From positions 21,301 to 85,300 of the forward strand of contig JAKSZP010012222.1 of the NCBI GenBank assembly GCA_022478985.1: a DNA stretch of 64,000 nucleotides, written 5' to 3'. Shown in pieces: positions 46,097-57,419 of the stretch. A program made the translations under genes and the position numbers. The notes under the pieces were generated by a model that was given only the letters and a program-made list of their open reading frames with translations, ran no database searches and had not been told where the DNA came from. This stretch comes from Massospora cicadina. Taxonomy: Eukaryota > Entomophthoromycota > Entomophthoromycetes > Entomophthorales > Entomophthoraceae. The first letter of the stretch is position 1; each line of letters starts with the position of its first letter.

Positions 46097-47171
46097 TGTT
46101 AGATTTTGAAGGTTAACTTGAATATAAACCCTTTTAGAAAAACATTTTAATCTAAATAGATTACTCCCATTGATGGATCCTTTGACCCTTAACATATTAT
46201 CAGCATAATCTAATAAATCAGATTCACCTCAAAACCACCTTGATTGCATCATAAACAACTCGATTATTGTAGCTAATAATAGCTATGATATAATATTATA
46301 TGGCAATTATGGGACCCACTTGGGTAAATTAAGTGAGTTTATGGCACAAACCTAATTAGTTTTCAAATCTAATGTAAATACAATTACTTAATATCATTTT
46401 TATGCATATCAATCATCATAAACTGGCACAATACTACTTTCACATGGATGGTCCAAATATGGAGTACCTAATACTATTGAGAGGCCTTTCAACGTCATGA
46501 TTAGAGGTACATTATTATTCAAATTTTAAATATTCTTTTCCCAGCTTTGTTATATTTTGTCAGCTGTATGAAGAGATGCAATTGGTCTATTTGAAAAGCA
46601 AATATACAGCTCTGATGTTCTAATATTACGCCTAAAATCCTCCCAATTACAGATTAGAAGTGCCTTCAAAAAATCTGAAACAAATGTTATTGAGTTAATT
46701 CAAAAGCCAAATTAACTTGGGGACTTTTAATAATTACTGCCATAATCTATAGAGGATGGTGTGTTTATGAACTCATCTAATAGATTAGTATTCCCAGTAG
46801 ATACCCTAGAGGTATAAAATACTGGCACCCAGCCATGAAAAAAGATCATCTTACCATAATCATCATTTCCATCTTATTTTATTATATTATATCGTCTTCT
46901 TTATTTCTATCCTCATATTAAGAAGTGCAGACAAGCATTAAGGAGATCTTGCCATTATTACCTGTTGCAGGAGACTTTTTTATTAGAAATGGAAGAAATA
47001 CCCAGAAGAGACCAAAAGAGTCAAATGTTATTTTTTTAGCTTTGTGAGATTCAGAACAGTTAGGAAGCACTGTAAGATACATGGCAGAATTGTGGATAAA
47101 ATGATAAAACTTTTCCCAACTATCAAAGCAGGACTATATTAGCTAAATTAGTAGAATCTCAAAATTTAACA
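46097..47171 (+). repeat. Gyp-4 3' LTR
   Basis: A 1,075 bp LTR starting TGTTAGATTTTGAAGG and ending ATTTAACA. It is preceded by the polypurine tract GTTGGGGGAA, as expected for the 3' copy of a plus-strand element. A TATA box GGTATAAAAT lies at 46811. Confidence 0.9.
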
Positions 47172-47640
47172 CCGCCTCAGTTCATAAGGCTGAATTCTAG
47201 CATCATAGCTCCTATAAGATCCGGTCTTCCCCTTAATAAACATTGGTTCCCCTATGAACGTAATATAATTCAAGTTAAGGAATTGAATAAAAATTATTCC
47301 AGACTTGCCCCACTATGTGGAGTATGGCATAGCTGCCCACAATGAACTCTATTTAAGGAGCCTATTCCACTCTACCTGTACGGCTTAAAAATTAACTGCA
47401 AATACCACCGCTGTCACACAGGATTACCCTAGCTATATAATGCTTCTTGGGACTCATTTCCTTTGAGACTAATCAGTAGCAGTCTATTTTGATGATAGCT
47501 TTATATCCCTAATAGGGCATCAGTTCCCTCTGATCTTTGAAACTTCTCATGACTCTAAGATGGAGGTCAAAGCCTGAGCCTGCCTACTAAAGAGTGAATG
47601 ACAAATCAATCAGCACAATATCACATAAGCTGCTCTAAAG
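47172..47640 (+). pseudogene. Gyp-3 protease remnant
   Basis: The right half of Gyp-3 resumes after Gyp-4. Near 47430, YIMLLGTHFL gives the DMLLGTDFL motif of Ty3 proteases, followed by degraded strands. The catalytic D-S/T-G is not visible. It precedes RT by about 700 bases. Confidence 0.65.
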
Positions 47641-48139
47641 TAAAATTAACCCTGCTGTCGATGGGCAAGAAGGCATTCCTATATACTTACCTTGGGCGAC
47701 TACAATACCTCCAAAGTTCCAAGTCATTGATGACACTCAGGTCCATGTTAACATCCCCTCTGGTTACCTACTAGAAATCTGAGGCCTAGACAACCCATAC
47801 CAAGGAGATACTAAACTGATTAAAATTCTTAATCTAGATGTATCCCAGAACCTATCAGTGTTGCTTCTAACCTTTTAGAAAAACACCAATTTAGTAAGTC
47901 CAACTAGTCCCACCACCTATTTCCGCCTCCTACCATTGGAGGCTGTTGATGATGTCCAAGGTTTGGAAGTAAAAAGTATAACCAGTTTGTGAAAGCTCTC
48001 ATTGGTGGGCCTTGTCAACATTAGTATCAAAAGGGCCTTTTAAATGACCAACAATGCAATTATAAGAGTTGTTGAATGAGTATTAAGACCTATTTTCAGC
48101 CTTAACCTACACCTTTGTAATAATAAATGGAGTCATACA

Positions 48140-48840
48140 TCATGCGGAGACTAAGGATGCTCCCCCTTTCAGTCCTGACTTTACCAAAAAGCAAGATTGA
48201 AGAGGCCTAGGTGTCATTAGTCTCTGACAACTATTTGATTCTAGACTCCTATTACCATTCCGCAGCCTTGGGCCTCTCCTCTTCTGCTGGTTTGGAAAGA
48301 AGGATAGCAGCCACCGAATGGAGATGGACAAATGGCAGTTCAACTCCATCACCAAGAAGGGCAGTTATCCTCTGCCTCAAATTGATGATTTTCTAAATCT
48401 TCTCACCGGATTGCAGTACTTTTCCACCATGGACCTTGCCAAAGGATATCAAAAAAATTTGAGCTTAACCTGAATATCAAGAAAAGTGCACTCTCTATAA
48501 CTAATAAGGGACTATTTGGACCCATAAGGATGCCCCATACCTCTGTAACTTCCCAGCCACTTTCCAACACGCCATGGATGGGATTCTTAGGGACTTGAAT
48601 CTTTTGTGCATCCTTATCTGCCTAGATGAAATTACTGTTTTCTCACAATCCTTTAATGGACACATTGAACATCTCAGGGAAATCTTCAAATGGCTCTGAA
48701 AGACTTCTATAAATCTTAAATCTTCAAAGTGCTCTTTCTTCCTGTCAGAACTAAAGTTTCTGGGACACAAAGTTTCAAAGGATGACATATTGTTTATACT
48801 GGACAAAATTGACGTCAGATCTAGAACGTAGCGCTCTCAA
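48140..48840 (+). pseudogene. Gyp-3 reverse transcriptase
   Basis: Near 48325-48440: MDKWQFNSITKKGSYPLPQI, then DDFLNLLTGLQYFSTMDLAK, GYQ. This matches the YRKLNxxTxKDxYPLPxIDDxLxxLxGxxYFSxxDLxxGYxQ block. Near 48600-48640, LCILICLDEITVFSQS replaces YLDD by CLDE, so catalysis is lost. Frameshifts follow. Confidence 0.85.
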
Positions 48841-48929
48841 AGCTTAAGGGATATCCGGATGTTTTAGACATGGTAGGCTATTATTATTAGTTTATCCCCT
48901 AGTTTGCCAACTTAGCTGAACCACTATTC

Positions 48930-49390
48930 TACCAACTGCATAAGAATGTGCCATTTGAAGGGCGATCTGAACAAGAACAGCCATTTAATGTCTTTAATAC
49001 TGCTCTATGTAAAAAACCCATTCTAGTTTACCTGCATTTTGACCACTTTTTCTTGCTGTTTAATGATGCAATTGATGTCGTTGTTGGGGATATCCTTGCC
49101 CAGAATGTTGAAAAATCAGGTCGACTCTCATGTAGCTTATATTAGTGAGATATTGAGTAAAGCAAACAGAACTACAGCGTTACCACTAGGGAGTGATTAA
49201 CCATCTTGTTAGTCATCAAATTTTTTTGCCTAATCTCTATGGTACCCAGTTTACCATTTAAATCAACCATTCCTTGCTCTGGTGGCTCCAGCAAATGAAG
49301 GACCTAGATAGCCGCTTAGCCATATGGGACTTATGACTACATATATGATTTAATCTTTGTCCATCACGTGAGCACAATTTACCAAAACGC
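48930..49390 (+). pseudogene. Gyp-3 RNase H remnant
   Basis: PFEGRSEQEQPFNVFNTALC, PILVYLHFDHFFLLFNDAID and VVGDILAQN form the tether and first RNase H strand (F-x-L-FTDASxxAxGAIL; D-A kept). Further pieces near 49260-49390 correspond to the H-SL-W and ExN-ADxLSR region (NADGLSRKM near 49390). Confidence 0.8.
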
Positions 49391-49559
49391 TGATGGTCTC
49401 TCCAGGAAGATGGTGCTAGCAGCCTTGACCACAAGGAGGATCAATTGTACAATTTGATTGCTTGGCCTGAGCAATGGGATTCAGATCACCTGAGGTCCAA
49501 GCTGAGCTTTGAAGGATGACCTAAGACCCTAAAATTAATGGCAGGCTGCTCTACAAGAG

Positions 49560-50360
49560 GATCAATAAGATATGGCACACTTATTTCTTCCTCTCTTCAT
49601 AAACCAACATTATTCTAGAGGGCCATACTGCTTTGGGACATGGGCAGTCAAGAGGACTTACACGTGGCTGAAGTCATGATGTTACTGGGACTGAATAGTG
49701 GAGACCAACAAGAGGTCTTGGAAGCATGTTTGACTTTCTGATCCCAATACTGAGTCAGTCCTCAGTTTCATAACTTGGTTGTCACCCTTATGGGACCCAT
49801 AAGTGTCATTAGTATTAATGTGGTAGGCCCTCTTCCCACCGGGTTACATTGTCATAATTATATTCTCCTAGCCATGGACCATCTAACCAAGTGGGCCAAA
49901 GCGATTTTGGTCCCAGCTGCCACCGGCAATGCTACAGCTCTCTTTCGTGTTTGTTCCATTTTTCACCCAAAATGGGTGCCCCAAATTCTTATTTTCAGAA
50001 AATGGGTTAAACTTCACCTCACAGGTATTACAGAGAATTACCTCTCTATTCAGCATTACCCAGAATTTCGCCGCGCCTTACCTCACATCAACTGATGGGG
50101 CAGTATAACGCTCCAATGAAACTCTTATCTCTACCTTAAGTAGGATGAAGAATCAGTTCCTGCTCGCTGGAACCACTACCTATTCAGCTCTTTGCTTGTA
50201 TATATGATAATCTACCATTGGGTCATCAAGATGTCCCCAGATGAAGCCCTATATGGACGTGCACCCCAGCTACCACGTAGCATTCAGCCTTTCAGGATAC
50301 TTCCACACCTGAAAACTCTAAATTATCTATAGGACTTTAGCAATGAAGTTTTCCAGTTTT
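49560..50360 (+). pseudogene. Gyp-3 integrase
   Basis: The zinc module reads HTALGHGQSRG (about 49625), then EVLEACLTF. The core is an open stretch from 49775: ISVISINVVGPLPTGLHCHN and NYILLAMDHLTKWAKAI (first catalytic Asp replaced by Asn in INVV), then LVPAATGNATALF. Near 50210, HWVIKMSPDEALYGRAPQLP closes the core. The HTALGHGQ form resembles that of Gyp-6, so the two families are related. Confidence 0.87.
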
Positions 50361-50657
50361 AAGCCCTAGTTGCACAAGGCATTGTCACATCTACAGGAAG
50401 AGAAAAATCCCAATTTAATCTCAGCTGACCCTTGTTAACAATTTTCTAATTAGGTGACCTTGTTCTCTGCTATCACTATCAACATGAAGATTGACAGAAA
50501 AAGCTTGACGTCCTTTGGTCAAGACATTCTAAGGTTATTCATAAAAGTGAAGTTAGATTAGCTGTTTATGACTTCAACCAGGGTACCATAGGTATAAGGG
50601 TGAATGGCCAGTTCCTTTGGCCCTATATCCCCTCTGAAAGGATCTTGAGGGGCGCGT

Positions 50658-51125
50658 TGTCAAGATTTGAGACAAAAAACAAATTGAAATCTCTACTTTG
50701 AAGTGAGCCGCATTAAATTCACGCTTTTGCCCATCTGAATGGAGCCTTATCTCGACAGCACTGAACCCAAGTTCACAATTGAATCTGCACGCATTCAAGG
50801 ATTGATGGAGGTGACTTCAGGAATCTCGTCTCTACTTCCTGGATTGCAGGAGGCGCGGCTCCACTGCTCCAATCATAAGATGACGAAGTAGAATGAGGGT
50901 GACCCAGACAATCAATCCAGAAAGCCATGAAAGATCCTGAGTGGGTGGGGCCACAAAGTTTCTTAAGAAACCGTGTCCCTATTCACAACATATGATATTG
51001 ACACGGTTTAAATTAATAAAATGGTTGTAATCAGTCCATCCTTGCGTTTTTTGACCTCTTTTAAACTTTCAGCCTTGATCCAACTTTAAAGCTCAGTGAC
51101 AGTCTAGATAATTGTAACGCTAACA
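50658..51125 (+). repeat. Gyp-3 3' LTR
   Basis: Starts TGTCAAGATTTGAG after the purine-rich AAAGGATCTTGAGGGG, aligns with 15431-15902 and ends GCTAACA. The TSD CTGAC follows at 51126-51130. Confidence 0.92.
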
Positions 51126-51479
51126 CTGACCATATATGTTCAATAGAAAATTTATTTGAAGTCTAGTCATAAAAACTGACAACGCTTCCTTCCTTGATAT
51201 GACTTAATTTTTAGAGGAAACTGATGGGTAATTAGATTGTTTGGTAAGGCCAGAGGAATTTTTGATGAACTATATTAACAATATTTCCATTGATCATGTT
51301 CTTGATAGTATACAAATGAGAGGAAGAGTGCTCCAAATTAATTAAGGCCCTTTCCAGAGTGTTTCCATCTTGTGATTAATCCAGATCCATAAGAGTCTCA
51401 GTATGTGAACAATAAACTACATCAAGCTTATGCAAAGTTGTATGGTGAATATTATCATGTGCTTTATGGGTATTCTATT

Positions 51480-52051
51480 TTAATCAAGGTGGACACATAA
51501 CCATCAGATTGAACCTTGATTAGAGCCTTGACAAGTTTATTAAAGTATTCTTCAAAATGGACTACATCATTATCCTCAACAATGCTATAATATTGGCAGA
51601 AAAAGTGGGCTGTTAACCTTACAGTAATTAAAAAGTTGTGAATTCAGTAGCAATAAGATATCTATTATTGTAGGTGAAAACAGCAGAATTGATTTATAGA
51701 GTCTAATAAGAAGTTTTCAAGATAAAGAACTTGCGCAGCCTTCCTCTAGGGTTTCATAAATCTCTCAATGGTTCCATTGGTCTCTGGATGGTAAAGAGCA
51801 GAAAACCCCACTATTTTCCTTAATTTTTTCAGTTCTGCAATTGTTTCAAAGATAAAGTTCTTAGCGTTGCTTTTCAGGTTAGCCTGCGGACACCCATGCC
51901 TGTATTTATTAAAAAATTTAGCGATACTAACTGCTCTTATATTGCATAAAGGCTTAACTTTGACCCAATTGGGTAATTTGCCAATGGATACAAAAAACTG
52001 ATAGTTGAAAAATAAATACTTGTAGGGGGCCAATAACATCAATTGAACCAT
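51480..52051 (-). pseudogene. Gyp-2 integrase core and C-terminus
   Basis: Minus-strand open stretch with GKLPNWVKVKPLCNIRAVSI, then KYRHGCPQANLKSNAKNFIF and GFSALYHPETNGTIERFMKP. The last gives the conserved xxYHPxTNGxxER with the catalytic Glu. Beyond a break, EEYFNKLVKALIKVQSD (about 51540) is the coiled region after the core. The end is next to the Gyp-3 insertion. Confidence 0.85.
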
Positions 52052-52489
52052 CTAGTACTAAAAAAATAACATCAATTGAGATAGTGTACGACGCTAGTTA
52101 GGCTTAATTAGCTGGTAAGTGGCGTATGACTTAAAAACTTGATGATATTGATATAATGGCTTTTCTCAAGAGATACTGGATGTCAAGCATTATTAACTCC
52201 CAAGAGTAACTCTGTTAAATACCTTTAGCGTCTTAACTAGTCCTCCATGCCCAACAATATAATAAGCTTACACCAAGGTTGACAGTTATTCAGAAGACAT
52301 GGAGTCTAGTTGTCTTCTACCATCAATTAAAATTTTATATTGTATTTTATTCCAAACTTTATAATACTTTAATACTTGACCAAGGCACACCTGAGAAGGG
52401 GTTTCTTGTCTACATACTTACAGGCTTTTCTTAAAACATGTTATTGTACGGGATCATCATGGATACAATAGGTAGCCAGGAAAGTCCAT

Positions 52490-52900
52490 CAGTTTCTGAT
52501 GATAGGACCCACATTGATTTATAACCCCAAAGTCATAGGTCTGGAGTTTCAACGTCCATCTTTCCAACCAAACTTCAGGCTCTATAATGTTATACAGCCA
52601 ATGCAAAGTTGATTGATCAATAATCACCTAAAATTTAGTGTCATAAATCTAAACATGGAATTGTTTACAAACAAAAGTTGGCTAAACATTTCTTTCAGGC
52701 TACCATATATAATTTCTTTCCTGCTTGGTAAGAAAATGACTAAAAAAGCTATTGGGTGTTCCTCTTCTTGTTTATCCTTATGGTAGAGAAAAGCACGAAA
52801 TCTGTCACCAAGGCATCAGATTAGATAATAAATGGCTTAAAGTCTGGAAACGTAGAACAGGCTTAAATTATTTTTGTCTTTAACTTGTTAAAAGCAAGTT
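52490..52900 (-). pseudogene. Gyp-2 RNase H
   Basis: Minus strand: NSMFRFMTLNFRVIIDQSTL, HWLYNIIEPEVWLERWTLKL, QTYDFGVINQCGSYHQKLMD. This is the C-terminal RNase H block (FxVxTDHxSLxWL, RxARWxLxLQxYDFxIxYxxG). The upstream part is degraded. Confidence 0.82.
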
Positions 52901-53091
52901 CTCACAATGAGGACCAGAGAAAAGTCACTCCAATTCATAGTAGGTGAAACAGAGGAGAACTAGCTAAACAAATCCTTGAATAAACTTTCAATAGTATCAT
53001 ACCATTCTAAAAAACTTGTACTTCACACTGATATCAGGTATTTTTAGCCAATTAACAGCCCAAATCGTCTGAGTCTGCAGTTGTATCCCTT

Positions 53092-53777
53092 TGTTGGATT
53101 CTTGGACCTTTTTTAGGCTCGCTGGTGCAGTATCACCTCAAATCCAACATTATTGCAGGAGCTGTTCTTACCACTTATCTAAAATAATATAAATAGGCAC
53201 TTAATAAAATAATTGGTTTTATATGTTTTTTATTAGGCGCTGCGTGGGTAAAAAAGCTAAAGCTTCATGCATAGTGCGACAATAATAAATAAATGATTCA
53301 TAGTTCAGGCTCAGATTGCCTGGTGCTGTCCAAATTAGGAAATATGCAGTTTTGGCCTATTGGGTTGTTTGAGACTTGCATCACTTCAATGCGAGGGCTG
53401 AAGGGGATGGAACTGATGGTAAAACAAACCCATGGGGTAGGGATTTAATTAAATTGGCCCAATCAGAAGTTGTGAAAATCTTTTCGCCCTGAGGAGCCCC
53501 CACCGACCCTATAAAAGGGGCCAGTCTTTGCATGAGCATTTGAACAGAATTGGCAGTAGTCATGGAAAGAGCCTCCAACGGACTCCCCTGAATTTGCCGC
53601 ATAGTTAGCGCAATTCAACTGCCTAAACTCATGGTATTTGCCCAAGTTTTTTTAATGAAAGTGTTGCCCCAATTAGTAGAGCTCCACCAAGAATCGACCA
53701 GGGTCTTTTGGCCGATATTTTGCTCATTTACCTCTAAACCACTCTTATAACATACTCAGACTTGTAATCGTCCAACA
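53092..53777 (-). repeat. Gyp-6 3' LTR
   Basis: 686 bp, TGTTGGATTC to TCCAACA on the plus strand. A TATAAAAGG box sits on the plus strand (53510), opposite to the element. Pairs with 58798-59480. Most differences between the two are transitions. Confidence 0.93.
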
Positions 53778-54777
53778 TTACCTCCTTCAAGAGCGGTTGG
53801 GGGGGTATATGATCGCAAAAACTGCCCATGCACACAGTTAATAGTAAGACCTGAAGCAAGGGACTTAATTGAATACTCATCCCCTCGCTTGTAGGTGATG
53901 ACAAAGGGACCTTCCCTGATAGAACCAAGATTTTCCCTTCTTTGTGTGATGCGATTGTGGTAATACAGAACCAAGTCCAATACTTGGAAGGAAGGGAGAG
54001 GAGCCCGGTGCTCATTAGCTGCTTGGCATTCCTTGGTGACCGTCTTGGCCAAGTTAAACATAGCCTCAGCTTGCAGCTGAATGATGTGCTGGGCCAATTT
54101 TTTCATAGCTTGTTCAGTATCTGTCCTAGCAGTGAAAAAATCTTTGGCTAATAAGGTGGTAACTCCGGGTTCTCTTCTATACAACACGCAGTAGGGAGAC
54201 ATCTTAAGGATGTGATGGTAGCTAATCCAGTAAGCCATGAGGGCACTGGGTAAGTAGATCCCATCTTAAAGGGTTGGAGCTAGCCATCTTGCGGAGGATG
54301 GAAACCAGAGTTGCATTAACCCTTTCCACAGACCCATTTGTAGATGGGATATAGGGAAATGAGAAGAGTTGTTGTGCTCCCAAGGAGGTGGCGAGGAGCT
54401 GTACAAATTGAGAGGTAAAGTTCTTCCCATTTTCACATAGGAGGACTTGAGGGACCCATGCTGGGTGAAGATATACTGGTGTAGGAAGGTGGCCGTGGCC
54501 TTGGCAGTCAGAGCGGAGAGAGCCACAGCTTCAACCCATTTGGTGAAATGATCAATACCAACCAAAATATTATAATTTCCCCCAGTAGTTTGAGGGAGAG
54601 AACCTACCACATCTTAGCTCATGGTGTGGAAGGGCTGTTGGGCGTGGTTGGTTGATACTGGTACCGGGCCTTGAATCTGGCATGTCTTTTACAGGCTAAA
54701 CAGGCATCCAAAACCTCAGTTATGATTTCCATGATGCCCTCCAAGTAATACCGCTCTCTAATCCACTCATAGATGTT
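53756..54777 (-). pseudogene. Gyp-6 integrase
   Basis: The zinc module continues YYLEGIMEIITEVLDACLAC. The core reads MVGSLPQTTGGNYNILVGID, HFTKWVEAVALSALTAKATA (the D-x-VG start has a stop just before it) and QYIFTQHG, then a frame change through the N-G-x-VERxN region near 54320. 54238-53756 is open: MAYWISYHHILKMSPYCVLY, then FQVLDLVLYYHNRITQRREN and GSIREGPFVITYKRGDEYSI, the GPY/F module. No chromodomain. It ends inside the 3' LTR edge. Confidence 0.9.
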
Positions 54778-55398
54778 TTAGGCTTGGCCATGGCCCATCA
54801 TCGTGTGGGACTCCATTATTACAGGTATCCGCTCAGAGGGCCAAAGATAGGGCAACCATTTTATCCCTACTTGTTTGTATAACTTCCCATTTTCAACTTT
54901 TGTGTTGCGGGAATGGTGAGCGAGCATTTTCTGTACAGGTTCATCTTCATCCGCCCAAGCCTCAGGAGTCGTGAGGAGGTCATGCAATCTCTCTGCTTTT
55001 CTAATATCAAGGTGAAGGAGAGGCAGCTGCGTCAACCCATCAACGTTCATATGGCAAAAACCTGCTCAGTGCTCAATGGTCATGTCATAGTTCTGGATCT
55101 TAAGAGCCCAGCGCGCCAACCGCCCAATGGGGTCCTTCATATTTTGCAACCACTTTAAGGAGGCGTAGTCGGTGATTACCTTGAAGGAAGTCCCATATAA
55201 GAAAGGGCGGTAATATTTCATGGCGAGTAGGATGGCAAGGCACTCCTTTTCAGTGATGCTGTGGTTGCGCTCAGCCTTAAAGAGCATCTTGATGAAATAG
55301 GATAAGATATGATCAATCCCATTTTTCATCCAACTGAGCCAAGATAGCTCCAACGGCAAAATCAGAGGCGTCCGTGAATAACATGAAGGGCTTGCCAT
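54778..55398 (-). pseudogene. Gyp-6 RNase H and H2C2 linker
   Basis: After the TDAS strand (55380) come YFIKMLFKAERNHSITEKEC, LAILLAMKYYRPFLYGTSFK and VITDYASLKWLQNMKDPIG. The H of TDH is Y here. ARWALKIQNYDMTIEH and NVDGLTQLP follow. The stretch to 54778 carries VENGKLYKQVG and SHTMMGHGQA, the start of the integrase zinc module. Confidence 0.9.
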
Positions 55399-56803
55399 AG
55401 TCAGGATGATGGAGGATAGGTCGCTTCTGCAGTAACCCCTTCAGGGTCTCAAACGCGGCCTGTTGTTCAACACCCCACTGAAAGGGGGTGTTCTTAGCCA
55501 AGAGCCGTATGAGGGGCTCACTGAGCTGGGCAAACTTGGGGTTGAACTGATGGTAGTACCCCATCATACCCAGGAAGACTTGAATGTCGCGGAGGGTTTT
55601 AGGTTCAGGCATCTTCACTATTGCTCCACCTTGTCTCTGAGGGTTAAATCCCTTCGCGGGAGATGGCATGCCTAAGGAAGTCAGACCTCTTCTGGAAAAA
55701 CGTACACTTGGAGGGCTTTAGCTTGATGTGAGAGGCCCGCAGCCATTGGAACACCTCCTTTAATTGTGAGAGGTGCAGTGTGAAGGTCTTAGAAATACCG
55801 TGATATCATCGAGATAGACAATCACACAGCTTAGCTTAAGATCCTAGAGTATGTGGTCCATCGCCCGCTGAAAGGTTGCAGGGGCGTTGCATAATCCCTG
55901 AGGTAGCCGAGTGGGTTGGAAAATACCCTCGCTACAGATGAGGGCGCACTTCTCCTGGTCTTGAGGAGAAAGGTCCATCTGCCAGTATCCGCTAGCCAAG
56001 TCCATGGCTGAAAAGTACTGGGACCCGGAGAGTTGCGCAAGGGCATCATCAATTTGGGGGATTGGATAGCTGTCCTTCTTGGTAAAGTTGTTCAGCTTGC
56101 GATAGTCCATGACGATCCTATGCCCGCCGTTCTTCTTTTTTATCAGTAGAAGAGGGGACGACCAAGGGCTTTGTGAGGGTACCAGCAGCCCAGCGTCCAA
56201 CAATTGTTTGAGCTTCATCCGCATCTGTTGCTCCTCAACTTTTGATTTTCAGTAAGGAATGGAGTGAATAGGGTGAACATCCCAAACGTCAATTGTGTGA
56301 GTCCAACCCTTCATGTGCCCATAGTCAGTATCAGATTGAGAAAAAATGTCGCTATAGGACTCTAGTAAACTTTGAATTTTATTAAGCTCAGCGGGAGTTA
56401 GATCATCTGAAATTTTGACGTTGGGCAAGGTGCATATAGTTTTATCGGTGGGTAGTCCCATATCCGCCATAGACCCAAGGCATTGAACTTGGTGGATGTC
56501 TTCAATAGGTAGCAGCAGGGCTTTTCCAATCTCCTGATGCTTTTGGATGCTCATGTCCTTACCAGTAAGTGTCCCCAGCAGAAGGTTGATAGGGCGCTGA
56601 TAGGCAGGGTCTAAGGTACCTGGCAATACCCGAGGTTCCAAAGGGCTTAGGTCATCGATGCTTGTGAGATGCAGAAGGATGTTGCGAGGGATGTGCATGG
56701 TAACGTTAGTGTCTATCACCTTTTGATCAAGCGCTTTAATGACTATCTCATCTGTCGCATACAAGGGAATGCCCTCTGAAGCATCCACGGAGTCAGGCAA
56801 CAC
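55313..56803 (-). pseudogene. Gyp-6 reverse transcriptase and tether
   Basis: 56803-56249 is the pre-RT linker ending with HTIDVWDVHPIHSIPY. RT follows: KLKQLLDAGLLVPSQSPWSS, LLLIKKKNGGHRIVMDYRKL, KKDSYPIPQIDDALAQLSGS, FSAMDLASGYWQMDLSPQ, TRLPQGLCNAPATFQRAMDH and, past a stop, VIVYLDDITVF (about 55825), an intact YLDD. The thumb and tether run to 55313: LRDIQVFLGMMGYYHQFNPK, FETLKGLLQKRPILHHPDYG and FMLFTDASDFAVGAILAQLD. Stops near 56230 and 55845 and a break near 55700. Confidence 0.93.
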
Positions 56804-56925
56804 TTTAGTGTTTCTGCCCGACGTGGTATAAGTAAGGGTAAGGGCGGAAGAAGGAAACTCAATGACGCAGATATATTCCTTCTTCTTAGGCTCGTTGTTG
56901 GTAAAGACTAGAGGAACTTCATAAT

Positions 56926-57336
56926 TTAGAAGAGAGATATCCCCTGTTTCATGTTAATGAGCCCATCATACTCAATCATGGTTTGAGTGCCAATGAGAAG
57001 GTCGTACATTTTATTGTCAAATGCCACAGTGGGGGCAGCTAGGAGAAGTTTCCCAATTCGTATGGGTAAAGAAGAGTAGGCTCCAATAGCTCGTGTGTTG
57101 TTGGGCCCTGAAGTTCCAAACTCTTGAAAATAATCAAGGTCAGGGGCCAACTTAATCTTTTTGATGAGCTTGGTGGAGACCACATTTACTGGGGCACCTA
57201 TGTTAAGGATGGCTAACATGCGCACCTTATTGATAACAACCTCTACCTTGGTTATCGTGCTATCAAAGGTAGGGGTGAGGCGAGAACCTTCTTCAATTGA
57301 AAGGTAGAGGCCAGGCGTTGAGCCATCGTGGGCCAT
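56926..57336 (-). pseudogene. Gyp-6 aspartic protease
   Basis: An open stretch of 136 codons. MLAILNIGAPVNVVSTKLIK stands where retropepsins have L-x-D-T/S-G-A-P-x-N-x-I/V-S. The catalytic Asp is Asn and the Thr is Ile, so this copy lacks activity. Downstream MYDLLIGTQTMIEYDGLI fits the DLLIGxxxM motif. A single G-to-A change would explain the Asp loss. Confidence 0.88.
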
Positions 57337-57419
57337 TTTTTTTAAGGTATTGAAGGGTATGGACCTGCGAAGTAGAGCGGATCATTGTACCAATAAGCTG
57401 GTCAGCATCGCTTGCATTA

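Larger units (their letters stand above)
18080..47171 (+). mobile_element. Gyp-4: Ty3/gypsy element inside Gyp-3
   Basis: The 3' LTR (46097-47171) is whole. The 5' LTR is split into 18080-18529 and 31901-32553 by D-a. Each half aligns with the matching half of the 3' LTR. PBS at 32556, gag from 33804, protease near 35900, RT 36600-37250, RNase H 37450-37860, integrase pieces 40030-40390 and 42163-42600, and a polypurine tract GGGGGAA just before 46097. The five bases flanking the two LTRs (GTGGC, CCGCC) do not form a clear TSD. Nesting in Gyp-3 therefore rests on the split of Gyp-3 gag from pol. Confidence 0.85.
15431..51125 (+). mobile_element. Gyp-3: Ty3/gypsy element split by Gyp-4, TSD CTGAC
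   Basis: The LTRs at 15431-15902 and 50658-51125 align over their whole length and are flanked by the same 5 bp, CTGAC, at 15426-15430 and 51126-51130. The left portion holds gag (about 16180-18060). The right portion holds protease, RT, RNase H and integrase (47420-50350). The 29 kb between is Gyp-4 and its passengers. The TSD pair shows that the two distant halves are one insertion event, here placed inside Gyp-2. Confidence 0.92.

Noticed and set aside
18075..47176. A target duplication for Gyp-4 (GTGGC and CCGCC)
   Set aside because: Only two of five bases agree, so I do not claim a TSD. Nesting is argued from the split of the Gyp-3 gene order instead.
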